From Leptospiraceae bacterium (GTDB taxonomy: Bacteria > Spirochaetota > Leptospiria > Leptospirales > Leptospiraceae): a stretch of DNA of 64,000 bases. The notes below the pieces were generated by a model. It was not told the DNA's origin. It did no database searches and saw only the letters and a program-made list of their open reading frames with translations. Location: NCBI GenBank assembly GCA_024233875.1, contig JACKPB010000008.1:147132-211131 (forward strand), given 5' to 3'. A program made the translations under genes and the position numbers. This document shows positions 27,049 to 35,319 of this stretch, piece after piece; position 1 is the stretch's first letter; the number at the start of each line of letters is the position of its first letter.

Positions 27049-28088
27049 GCTTGTCCGATTGGAAAAAAAAGACTCACACAGGTAGATTCTCCTTCCCGAC
27101 TTTGAATACTCATCTTCCCTCTTGACCTATGCATCCAACTTAGAACACGGGTCAATCCGAGACCGTGATTTGGGCTCTTTTTATCCAATTTAAAAAAAGG
27201 AGTAAATACTTTTCTTTGAAAAGACTGAGGTATGCCTACCCCATTATCAGATATGTCTAAATGAAAAAAATCCTGATTCTCAATCTGAATTTCATCCTTC
27301 AATTCAATTCTTATCTGGGGCGTTTGCGTAGCCTTTGTTGCCTCAAGTGAATTTTGGATGATTTCATATAGAATTTTTTCCAGAACGGATCTCTCCATAA
27401 AAACTTTTGAATCAGAGTTCAGACCTGAGAAGAGAAAATTAGATCTCTCCCATTCACTCTCAAAGTGTTTTTCAAAATATTCTTTGATAAATATTGATAG
27501 ATTAATATTTTCTCTAGAAGGTATATTCTTATTAGAAAAAATATCAAAGTTTGTGATCAATTTCTTGATTCCTGAAATGCTATCTTTGAGCTTTTTGAAA
27601 TAGTTACTGAGTTTTTCCAATTCCGGAATTTTCTTTTCTTTTGCATCCAATTCCATTTTTATCAAATCCCCCAGGATCAATACGGGTTGCATAAGATTAC
27701 TCAGATCATGAAAAATAACATTAGAGTACTCTGATATTGCTTCGATTTGATTCTCTAATTCTTTTTGGTCGGCCAGAGCGTTTAAAGAAAAGAGTATGGT
27801 TACATACCCACCGGAAAGTGCCGGGAGAAATTGAATCTTATAGATAGATTTCTCCCCGGAATGAATGGGCAATTCCATTTGAAAACTATTCAAATTAAAA
27901 TCATTAGATTTGGATTTCTTTTGGGACAGTAAGGAGTTTATATTACTTAATAGATCTCTAAACTCTTGAACCCGGAACACTTCCTCATCAGGGTATTGAA
28001 ATCTTTCTTTAAAACTTTCACTCGAGCGAACTGTCGTTCCCTGAAGATCAGTCTCAATGTAGATCGGATTGTTTCCATAAGGTTCCAT
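27045..28088 (-). CDS. Sensor histidine kinase, partner of the NtrC-type regulator
   Basis: A 347-residue soluble kinase: an N-terminal PAS-like region (1-110), a His dimerisation segment with His127 in VIFHDLSNLMQPVL, and HATPase_c (IIQNSLEAT, ISDNGVGIP, FFKLDKKSPNHGLGLTRV). No membrane segment is present. It lies eight bases downstream of the regulator gene 28097-29422 in the same direction, so the pair probably forms one two-component system. The last four bases overlap the preceding exported-protein gene. Confidence 0.9.
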   Translation of the reverse strand: MEPYGNNPIYIETDLQGTTVRSSESFKERFQYPDEEVFRVQEFRDLLSNINSLLSQKKSKSNDFNLNSFQMELPIHSGEKSIYKIQFLPALSGGYVTILFSLNALADQKELENQIEAISEYSNVIFHDLSNLMQPVLILGDLIKMELDAKEKKIPELEKLSNYFKKLKDSISGIKKLITNFDIFSNKNIPSRENINLSIFIKEYFEKHFESEWERSNFLFSGLNSDSKVFMERSVLEKILYEIIQNSLEATKATQTPQIRIELKDEIQIENQDFFHLDISDNGVGIPQSFQRKVFTPFFKLDKKSPNHGLGLTRVLSWMHRSRGKMSIQSREGESTCVSLFFPIGQA

Positions 28089-28096
28089 ATTCTCTT

Positions 28097-29422
28097 TCAG
28101 ACCAGGTAGTATTTTTTTCGTTTTCGCCAGAGAGTCGTCAAATCTATCCCAAGGATTTGAGCTGCTTCTTTGTAGTCATTAGTTCTTTGTAGAATCTTTT
28201 TAATGTGGATTTTCTCCAATTCTTCAAGTGTGATCATTTCCTGGGAGTTATTGATTTCAATATGTTTGATCTCATCCGGTAAATGTTCGATATCAATCTT
28301 CTTACCTTTTGCAAGTATAATCGCCCGATGTACTACATTCTGAAGTTCTCTTACATTTCCCCGCCATCTATAGACTTTCATTTGGTTCAGTGCTTCTGTA
28401 GACACATCAAAATATTCCACACCATAAATTTTAAGAAAGTGTTTGATAAGAATTGAAATGTCTTCAGGGCGTTCTCGGAGAGGGATCATCTTCAGGTGTG
28501 CACCATTCAATAAGTAATAAAGATCTTCACGAAAAGTTTTTTCTTTAATGGACTCTTCTATATTAATATTTGTAGCAGATATCACTCTTAGATTTACTTT
28601 TTTAGGAGCAGAATCCCCTACTCTGGTAAGAATTCCATTTTGCAAAAAATTATAGAGTTTTACCTGGAAAGCGGCCGGTAATTCGGTAATTTCATCAAGA
28701 AATATTGTTCCTCCATCGGCCTGTTCAAGCTTTCCAATCTTCTCCGGAGCCCCAACTCTCTGGTAATCTTTCACACTGCCAAAGAACTCCGTATCCAGGA
28801 GATATTCCGGAATCGAGGAGCAATTGACCTTGATAAATGGATACTTCGCTCTGGAACTATTTTCAAAAATAAAATCAGCTAGAAGTTCTTTACCCGTTCC
28901 GCTCTCCCCTGTGAGTAGAATAGGTAGATCGCTTTCTGAAATATCCCTGGCAAGTTTTATAATTTTTAAATACTCCGGATTCTGAGTAATGATCTTAGGA
29001 GTATAGTAAAACTGTGAATGGTTTTTTAACTCTTTGAGTTCTTTATTAATTTTATGAAACTCTAAAGCTTTTTGAGTAAAGAATTGGAAATCACTCAATT
29101 CGACCGGTTTCTTAATAATATGATAGGCACCATACTCCAGTGATTTTTTTGCATCTTCGAAATCCTGAAATCCGGAAATGATCACCACTGTAGTGAGAGG
29201 ATGTTTCTTTTTTATGAATTGAAGAATGTTGAACCCATCTATGGGTTGCATTTTGAGATCTACATAAATCAGATCATATACTTCTTTTTCTAGTCGAACC
29301 ATAGCTTTATTGGAATCGATTTCAACTGAGACATTTAATTGGAGAGATTCTAATGCCAATGAAAATGAATCCAAAATACCCCGGTCATCGTCTATTATTA
29401 AAATTTTAGGTTGTTTTGGCAT
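28097..29422 (-). CDS. NtrC-family AAA+ response regulator lacking GAFTGA
   Basis: 441 residues in the canonical order receiver, AAA+ and Fis-type HTH. The receiver has an acid pocket at DDD 11-13, phospho-Asp55 and Lys105. The AAA+ domain has Walker A GESGTGKE (172-179), Walker B GGTIFLDE (to 244), and FREDLYYLLN. The C-terminal helix-turn-helix is DYKEAAQILGIDLTTLWRKRKKY. The L1 loop that normally reads GAFTGA and contacts sigma-54 is DYQRVG (219-224) in an equal-length alignment. Sigma-54 remodelling is therefore doubtful; an alternative is activation or repression at ordinary promoters, as in HupR or TyrR-like proteins. The companion kinase follows by eight bases. Confidence 0.92.
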   Translation of the reverse strand: MPKQPKILIIDDDRGILDSFSLALESLQLNVSVEIDSNKAMVRLEKEVYDLIYVDLKMQPIDGFNILQFIKKKHPLTTVVIISGFQDFEDAKKSLEYGAYHIIKKPVELSDFQFFTQKALEFHKINKELKELKNHSQFYYTPKIITQNPEYLKIIKLARDISESDLPILLTGESGTGKELLADFIFENSSRAKYPFIKVNCSSIPEYLLDTEFFGSVKDYQRVGAPEKIGKLEQADGGTIFLDEITELPAAFQVKLYNFLQNGILTRVGDSAPKKVNLRVISATNINIEESIKEKTFREDLYYLLNGAHLKMIPLRERPEDISILIKHFLKIYGVEYFDVSTEALNQMKVYRWRGNVRELQNVVHRAIILAKGKKIDIEHLPDEIKHIEINNSQEMITLEELEKIHIKKILQRTNDYKEAAQILGIDLTTLWRKRKKYYLV

Positions 29423-30124
29423 AATCAGTAAATAAGTTAAGAATATTCATTTTTAAAATTATTCTATAGTCATCTAAAAAGGTCTTTGCGGATTCATGGA
29501 AAAATCTGCTTTAAAATGGCTACATACCTTAAGAAGAATTACAAAAGTATTTCTGAAAATCGGTACATAGGTTTCAAAAAGTCTAAATATGGAATCGAAC
29601 GCTTCAACTCCCGGTAGATTACATTTCATATTTTAATGTTTCTCTATTTCAATAATTTTTTTCAATTAAAAAAAATATATATTTAGTATCACTTAAAATC
29701 AATACACAATTTTAAAATAAAAATATAATAAATTCAGATATTATATTCTTTTTTATATTAATAATATTTTTTATGATTGAACGTATCCATAAATAAATTC
29801 ACAAAATCATATTTTTTACCTAGTGAAGGATAAAATCATATAAAAACCTTTGACATTCTCCCGCTGAAATCCTAAATCGGGTTATGATTTTCCGAGCGAG
29901 ATAAGGAGATTCATAGATCTGATTTCCATAAATTGCTTATGAAATGCTTTAAAACTACGTTTGTTGTCCTGAAATAAATGTTGCGTACAATTTTTAAAGC
30001 TCTTTGTTGGAAGCTAATTGGGATAGGTATCCTCATTCCGAAACTTTCAGACCCGAACTCGGAACAATCGAATTAGAAATTCCGATTCGATTGTCCGACC
30101 CGATTCCTTTCCTTTCTAGAGATT
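29423..30124. other. AT-rich intergenic region containing a conserved element
   Basis: About 700 bases upstream of the NtrC-type gene and downstream of leuA. It contains copy B of the 67-bp element (29492-29558), then a very AT-rich stretch (about 29640-29800). Frames here lack ribosome sites and family similarity, and I see no gene. Confidence 0.6.
29492..29558. repeat. 67-bp conserved intergenic element, copy B
   Basis: Ungapped match to 9371-9437 with the identical 18-base core at 29512-29529. It lies 70 bases upstream of the NtrC-type gene start. Pairing between CTTAAGAA and TTTCTGAA is weaker than in copy A but partly kept through G-U pairs. Confidence 0.6.
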
Positions 30125-31315
30125 TCATTTCCCTGCTTCACTCCGAATCGATAGATACTTCTGCAAAACAATTTCTTCATCCAGAGAAGTCTTTACCCTA
30201 TCCGATTCATTTTTAAATACATTCAATAAATCTCTGGATTCAGAATCACTGAGATCATGTCCCAAATTTTTCAAAATATGCCGGATCATGTGACTCCCCG
30301 ATTGATTTGTAAATTCTAACCTATGCCCCCTTCTCCTTCCTATTGTTTCAGGATCAATCGCTCCGTACAAATTTCTGGACAAAGATGAAGTCTTGATCAC
30401 ACCATCCTGATGAATTCCACTTCTATGGGAAAAGACTTCCTCTCCAACCAAAGGTGCTTTCGCAGACAATTTGATTTCGGATATTTGTTCTATATATTTG
30501 GATATGGGATAGATTTTATCCATATGAATGTCCAATTTTATTCCGGATAAAAACAGAGCAGTCACAACTTCAAACAAATTTGTATTACCTGCTCTTTCTC
30601 CGATTCCATTCAAAGTCACTTCCAATTGTTCTGCTCCTGCAAAAAAACTCTCTACAGTGCAGGCTGTTGCCATACCTAAATCATTATGAGTGTGGACTGA
30701 AATCCTAGCCCTGTCCCTAAATTCTTCGGAGATCTCTGAGACCATTTTCACAAAGAGGAAGGGACGGGTCCTTTCTACAGTATTTGGCAAATTGATAATA
30801 TCCGCCCCTTCTTGGATTGCAGCGTCAAAAGCTTCTTTCGCAAAATCCATACTCTCCCCGCAATCTCCAAAATGCTCCCCCGAAAATTGAATGGAAGTTT
30901 TGGGATTGGAAAGTTTCCTGGCAAACCGAATCGCATTTTTTATATTTGCTAAGACTTCGCTATGACTGATCTTCAGGACATTATGGATGGCAAATTCACT
31001 AATCGGATATACAATGTGAATGCAAGGTTCGGGTGCATGGGATATGGCACGATAGGATATCTCTATTTCTTTTTCGACTGCTCTTGACAGACTTGAAACT
31101 CTCACTCCGGGAGGTGACATTTTTGCGATCTCAGAACACGCCTGAAAATCCATCTCTCCCGAACTGGCAAATCCTACTTCAGCTCCATTGACTCCCAGCT
31201 CTACAAGCTTTTGAAATATTTCTTTTTTTTCCTGAATATTCCAGGGGCGTCTCAGTGACTGATTTCCATCACGTAAAGTAACATCATTGATAAATGGTTT
31301 TGGAAAGGTTTTCAT
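30125..31315 (-). CDS. leuA: 2-isopropylmalate synthase homologue without regulatory domain
   Basis: An alpha-isopropylmalate/homocitrate synthase-type TIM barrel of 396 residues. TLRDGNQSLR near residue 15 gives the metal Asp and catalytic Arg. HTHNDLGMATACTVES carries the two metal His residues, and LEVTLNGIGERAGNTNLFEVV follows. The full-length enzyme has about 510 residues with a C-terminal leucine-binding LeuA dimer domain, which is absent here, so feedback inhibition by leucine is not expected. Control appears to act at transcription through the leucine attenuator upstream (31359-31470). ATG 31315 has AAGGAGA eight bases upstream. Citramalate or homocitrate synthase are alternatives, but the leucine leader argues for leucine synthesis. 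Confidence 0.85.
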   Translation of the reverse strand: MKTFPKPFINDVTLRDGNQSLRRPWNIQEKKEIFQKLVELGVNGAEVGFASSGEMDFQACSEIAKMSPPGVRVSSLSRAVEKEIEISYRAISHAPEPCIHIVYPISEFAIHNVLKISHSEVLANIKNAIRFARKLSNPKTSIQFSGEHFGDCGESMDFAKEAFDAAIQEGADIINLPNTVERTRPFLFVKMVSEISEEFRDRARISVHTHNDLGMATACTVESFFAGAEQLEVTLNGIGERAGNTNLFEVVTALFLSGIKLDIHMDKIYPISKYIEQISEIKLSAKAPLVGEEVFSHRSGIHQDGVIKTSSLSRNLYGAIDPETIGRRRGHRLEFTNQSGSHMIRHILKNLGHDLSDSESRDLLNVFKNESDRVKTSLDEEIVLQKYLSIRSEAGK

Positions 31316-31358
31316 CCTCGTCTCCTTTTAGCCCCGAGAGAGGATGGGTACAAAAAAA

Positions 31359-31385
31359 AACCAACCCCCCATCGGGGAGTTGGTT
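31359..31385 (-). terminator. Attenuator terminator of leuA leader
   Basis: Read on the minus strand, AACCAAC (31385-31379) pairs with GTTGGTT (31365-31359), and CCCC pairs with GGGG after one mismatch, with a three-base loop. A T run follows (31358-31352). The 5' arm AACTCCCC (31381-31374) is also fully complementary to GGGGAGTT (31415-31408), forming the competing antiterminator. The element sits between the leader peptide and leuA. Confidence 0.88.
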
Positions 31386-31419
31386 TTTTTAATCATGCAA
31401 AAACAGAAACTCCCCCTGC

Positions 31420-31470
31420 CTATAAAAGGAGAAGAAGAAGTTGAACTGAATGGGTCTGTTTTTGGATCAT
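31420..31470 (-). CDS. leuL: Leucine leader peptide (attenuation)
   Basis: A short frame MIQKQTHSVQLLLLLL followed by TAG, ending in six consecutive Leu codons (CTT CTT CTT CTC CTT TTA). It lies just before the antiterminator segment GGGGAGTT (31415-31408), so a ribosome finishing at the stop would cover it and let the terminator form. A ribosome stalled for charged leucine tRNA would leave it free to pair. The start has no strong ribosome site. This is the classic leucine attenuation layout known from enterobacterial leu operons. Confidence 0.85.
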   Translation of the reverse strand: MIQKQTHSVQLLLLLL

Positions 31471-31572
31471 AAAGACTGTATATTCTGAATCGTTCTATAA
31501 GTAAACCGATTTTTTCCCTTAAGAGAGAATTCAGAGAATCTTTGAAAAATTTCTTTACTTCCCGATATTTCT

Positions 31573-34404
31573 GTGAAAACTGAATCGAACTTTATGGATA
31601 TATTTTTTACACTGGTATCATTCTTTTTGATTTTTTATTTATGGAAAGAGAATAAAAAATTAAACTCAAAACTTATAGATCTATCTCTCAGACTTAGTAC
31701 ATTAGAAAAACAAACTATAACCAAAAATCCGGAATCGCAAATTCCCGAAGTTCCTCCAATCATCGAACCCATCAGTAAACCCGTACAGGAAAAAAACAAT
31801 CCATTCAAAGCACCGGAAGGTATCACAAAAGAATACAAAATTCCTTCTAAAGTTCAGGATATACCTGTTGAAAAACCAATTCCTGCCTGGAGAGAAAAGC
31901 TTGACTCTCTGAGAATTCAAATCTTAGAAAACTGGACCGGTCTGGCGGGGACTTTGGTTTTGGTCTTAGGAACAGGCTTTCTGGGACTCTATGCTGCTTT
32001 TGTTCTTTCAGCTCTCTTTCGGGTACTCATGATTCTGAGTTTTTCTGTCTTGATTTATTTCCTTTCGGGAATAGTGAAGAAACGGTTCCATCAGGAGAAT
32101 CTTAGCGATTGGTTGGAGAGTGCTTCTGTGACTATAGCGCTATTTACGGCTATGGGAAGTGGATTTGTAGATGGGTTAAAATTTCTGGAGGGAAGTTTTG
32201 CTTATTTCCCACTTTTTCCTGCACTGATCCTGAATTTCTATGTAGGATATAGAAAGGAGCAGGCTTCGAGAGCTGTTTTTCATCTACTCTTAAGTCTTTT
32301 AGTTTTATCTTTACTTCCACCTTCACAGACTATGCTTGGACTGGGAACCTGTATCACATTTTTAGTTCAATGGATCAATTATAGAAAGAAATGGGACTTT
32401 CATCTTCTAGCAACAGGTTCTGCCTATTTTCTATTCCATATTTACCAATATGATAGTATCGGGGAAATAAAGCCTTACCTCATGAATGCTCTCGGAATAA
32501 GTTTTAGTTTTCTAATTTATACCCAGGCAATCCTTGTTCCATACTTTTCAAAAGAATACCGAACTTCAAACTCAAATAAAATCGCAATCCTAACCCACAG
32601 CCTTTCCTGGATCTTTCTCGGAATCCTCCTCGGTCAGTATTCCATAGGTGAAAAATATATTTCTTTTCTAATATTATTCTTTTCTTTCGTACTTTATTTC
32701 TTCAGTCATTCTGCCAAAACTCTAAATATCTATTGGTTGTTTCTTTCAGATCGAATCGTGTCCATTGCACTTTTTGTTTTGGCAACAGCGAATTTTTTAG
32801 ATTTTGGACTTTCCCCCTCATTGATCCTCTTCCTATCCTCATTGGGAATTTTTGCCCTCCTCCTGGACAGCAAAAACGAGAAAGATAAGGTCCTGATTTC
32901 TATCTCCTATTCATTGCTCTTCCTCTATTCTCTTGTTCACATCGGACTAATTTTAAATACAATAGACAATAGCAATAAACCTCTTTTCGATTCAGAAAAT
33001 TTTTACTCTATGATATTTTTCCCTATTGTATTTGCAATACATAGGATTCATAAGTTTTCAAATTACATACCGTATTACAATATTTTCAGAATAAGCACAA
33101 ACTCTATCTATTTGATTGGATTCCTTGTAACCTATCTCTACTACCTTTCCCATTTGTATTCTGAAATTCTAATTGGGGTTCAATTCCTATTTCTTTTTTG
33201 GTTGATCCGATTGTATAGAAATCGAAGTTTTTATTCTCTGATTCATTTTTATTTCCTGACGATTTTATGTATCAATTGGTTTCAAATTCAGAAGCTTATG
33301 ATCCCCGGTGATCTAGATAAGTTTTTATTCACCACTCTTCCCCTAATCATAATCTCATTCATGAGTATATTTTTTCTCAAATCTCCAGTCTTAAAATTTT
33401 CACCCGGAATATATTTTAGTTCAATTTCCATTTTGGGATTTGTTTACTATCTAACCTTACCCTACTCGACTCTCCTACCGGGTGTTCTCATTCTCTCAAT
33501 AACTCCCCTGATATCAGCGGCTTCAATACGATTTTTAGAATATAGAAAAGATTTACTTATTTCAGGTTTCCTTTTCCTCCTCTTTTTCATTCTCCGTCAT
33601 ATTGTAGTACATCTTCAAGCGGAGTTCAATTTCTTCTTCCTCCCTGTTCGCTTTTGGATAGAATCTTATTCAATTACGATATTTCTATATTATTATTTAG
33701 AGAAAAATGGATACGAATACTTTCATGGAATAAAAAAGTATTTTCTAGAAGTCATTTTACTATTTTCATTTTTTCTTATGAACTCAATTCTTCCGGATAT
33801 TTATTTCAGTCTCTTTCTTTCTCTGGAAGCAACCCTTCTTCTCTATTTATCCGGTATGAAATTTGATGAGACCAGAATGAAAATTTACTCCCGGGGAGTG
33901 TATTTGGGATCTGCATTTACTCTGGCTATCCTGACAGGATCCGGTGACAATCCTCCTTCTAATCATTTTTGGATGAACTTAGGATTTTCAGGAATTTTAT
34001 CTATTTTTAGTATGATCGTTTATATAGTATTTCAATTTAAGAAAGGTATCCTGGGAGAGAGTGAAATACTTCAGGTTCGAAACTTTGCCAATCCGGGATA
34101 TGCTTTGAATTTTTATCCATTTCTAATCTCTGTGATACTATTTCTATCCTGGTCATTTTCAGGTGGAAGTCTGACTTTTTTCTGGACACTTTTGGGAGTA
34201 GGAGTTTTCCTTATAGGAATCTATTTAAAAGAAAAGCATTTCACTTACTCTTCTACAGTTTTGTTTGTATTTTGTTTAATCAAATTATTTTTTATAGATA
34301 TGTCAGATGCGGGAACCATACAAAAAGCCTTTGTATTTATGGGTATGGGGGTTCTTTTGATTCTAACAAATTTCTTATATGCAAAATTTAGAGACAGGTT
34401 GTGA
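31573..34404 (+). CDS. DUF2339-like polytopic membrane protein
   Basis: A 943-residue membrane protein with an N-terminal anchor, a coiled-coil/proline-rich segment (about residues 25-105), then more than twenty hydrophobic helices. The stretch NWTGLAGTLVLVLGTGFLGL before the first helices is characteristic of the DUF2339 family. Its function is unknown in any organism I can name. The frame starts at GTG 31573 without a clear ribosome site; ATG 31594 (MDIFFTLVSFF) is an alternative. The M48 protease gene follows after three bases and the cyclase gene abuts that one, so a three-gene membrane operon is likely. Confidence 0.82.
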   Translation: MKTESNFMDIFFTLVSFFLIFYLWKENKKLNSKLIDLSLRLSTLEKQTITKNPESQIPEVPPIIEPISKPVQEKNNPFKAPEGITKEYKIPSKVQDIPVEKPIPAWREKLDSLRIQILENWTGLAGTLVLVLGTGFLGLYAAFVLSALFRVLMILSFSVLIYFLSGIVKKRFHQENLSDWLESASVTIALFTAMGSGFVDGLKFLEGSFAYFPLFPALILNFYVGYRKEQASRAVFHLLLSLLVLSLLPPSQTMLGLGTCITFLVQWINYRKKWDFHLLATGSAYFLFHIYQYDSIGEIKPYLMNALGISFSFLIYTQAILVPYFSKEYRTSNSNKIAILTHSLSWIFLGILLGQYSIGEKYISFLILFFSFVLYFFSHSAKTLNIYWLFLSDRIVSIALFVLATANFLDFGLSPSLILFLSSLGIFALLLDSKNEKDKVLISISYSLLFLYSLVHIGLILNTIDNSNKPLFDSENFYSMIFFPIVFAIHRIHKFSNYIPYYNIFRISTNSIYLIGFLVTYLYYLSHLYSEILIGVQFLFLFWLIRLYRNRSFYSLIHFYFLTILCINWFQIQKLMIPGDLDKFLFTTLPLIIISFMSIFFLKSPVLKFSPGIYFSSISILGFVYYLTLPYSTLLPGVLILSITPLISAASIRFLEYRKDLLISGFLFLLFFILRHIVVHLQAEFNFFFLPVRFWIESYSITIFLYYYLEKNGYEYFHGIKKYFLEVILLFSFFLMNSILPDIYFSLFLSLEATLLLYLSGMKFDETRMKIYSRGVYLGSAFTLAILTGSGDNPPSNHFWMNLGFSGILSIFSMIVYIVFQFKKGILGESEILQVRNFANPGYALNFYPFLISVILFLSWSFSGGSLTFFWTLLGVGVFLIGIYLKEKHFTYSSTVLFVFCLIKLFFIDMSDAGTIQKAFVFMGMGVLLILTNFLYAKFRDRL

Positions 34405-34407
34405 TAC

Positions 34408-35319
34408 ATGATTAAATTGATTCCCTATATTCTGTCCCTTCTCGGATTTCTTCTATCCTTCGGTATTTATAAATTTGAGCTAAATACTATCTATAGTTCA
34501 ACTCTGGCACCCTTTTTTCAAATCATTGGGAAACCCATCCGAACAATGAACAAAGCACTCACCAAAATGATACCTGTTGATTCTCTAGATGAAAAAGAAT
34601 ATGGTGATGCAATCAAATTGAGATATAAAGAAACTTCAGAAACTTCTTCCGATGATTCTCTTTACCTCAATTCTTTGATTCAAAAAATTGAAATTCACAA
34701 AAAGAAACCCTTTGATTATGAAGTTTTTATTTTGAAATCTTCCCTACCGAATGCATTTGCCATGCCCGGAGGTGTGATATTTGTCACAGAGGGTTTGCTT
34801 GATTCTCTGGATTCAGAAAGCCAATTGGTAGCTGTCTTAGCCCACGAAATAGGTCATATTGAAAAATCACATTGTATGGATGCTATTCGATTTGAACTTT
34901 TAACGAAAAAGATAGGAAGTGATACACTCGGAGCACTTGCTGATTTTGCATTTCGCTTTTTTATGCAATCTTCCTACAATAAAACTCAGGAATCCGAAGC
35001 TGATGATTATGCTTTTTCTTTATTGCTTATGACAGACTATCATCCAATGGGAGAATCCGAAGCTTTTTTAAAATTACTTTCAAACCAAACTACCCGAGAC
35101 ACCTCAGGCCCGGGAAAATCAAACCACCCTATCCTGGAGTACTTTCAATCTCACCCGTATCTCGAACTCAGAGCAGAAAAATTCAAAGCCGCCGCTGAAA
35201 GAGAAATCTCATTGTATCCGGAAAAAACATACTATATAGGCAAAAAAAATCTCCGGGAAAGAAAAGCCTACCCCGAGACAGAATATGATGATGAATTCAC
35301 AAATGGAAGAAATGACTAG
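34408..35319 (+). CDS. M48-family metallopeptidase
   Basis: A 303-residue membrane-anchored zinc protease. The N-terminal hydrophobic helix (about residues 5-22) is followed by the catalytic motif HEIGH in VLAHEIGHIEKSH and the downstream zinc ligand in ESEADDYA. AMPGGVIFVTEGLL precedes the catalytic helix as in HtpX/BepA/LoiP-like enzymes. It acts at the envelope, probably with the catalytic domain in the periplasm. It starts three bases after the DUF2339 gene and ends directly before the adenylate cyclase gene. Confidence 0.92.
   Translation: MIKLIPYILSLLGFLLSFGIYKFELNTIYSSTLAPFFQIIGKPIRTMNKALTKMIPVDSLDEKEYGDAIKLRYKETSETSSDDSLYLNSLIQKIEIHKKKPFDYEVFILKSSLPNAFAMPGGVIFVTEGLLDSLDSESQLVAVLAHEIGHIEKSHCMDAIRFELLTKKIGSDTLGALADFAFRFFMQSSYNKTQESEADDYAFSLLLMTDYHPMGESEAFLKLLSNQTTRDTSGPGKSNHPILEYFQSHPYLELRAEKFKAAAEREISLYPEKTYYIGKKNLRERKAYPETEYDDEFTNGRND

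Noticed and set aside
30004..30216. Plus-strand frame of 70 residues near the end of leuA
   Set aside because: It overlaps the end of leuA on the opposite strand, starts at TTG without a ribosome site and resembles no family.
31471..31560. Promoter for the leucine leader (TTTACT, 17 bases, TATACA)
   Set aside because: The predicted transcript start would fall almost at the leader ATG, leaving no room for a ribosome site, so I do not annotate it.
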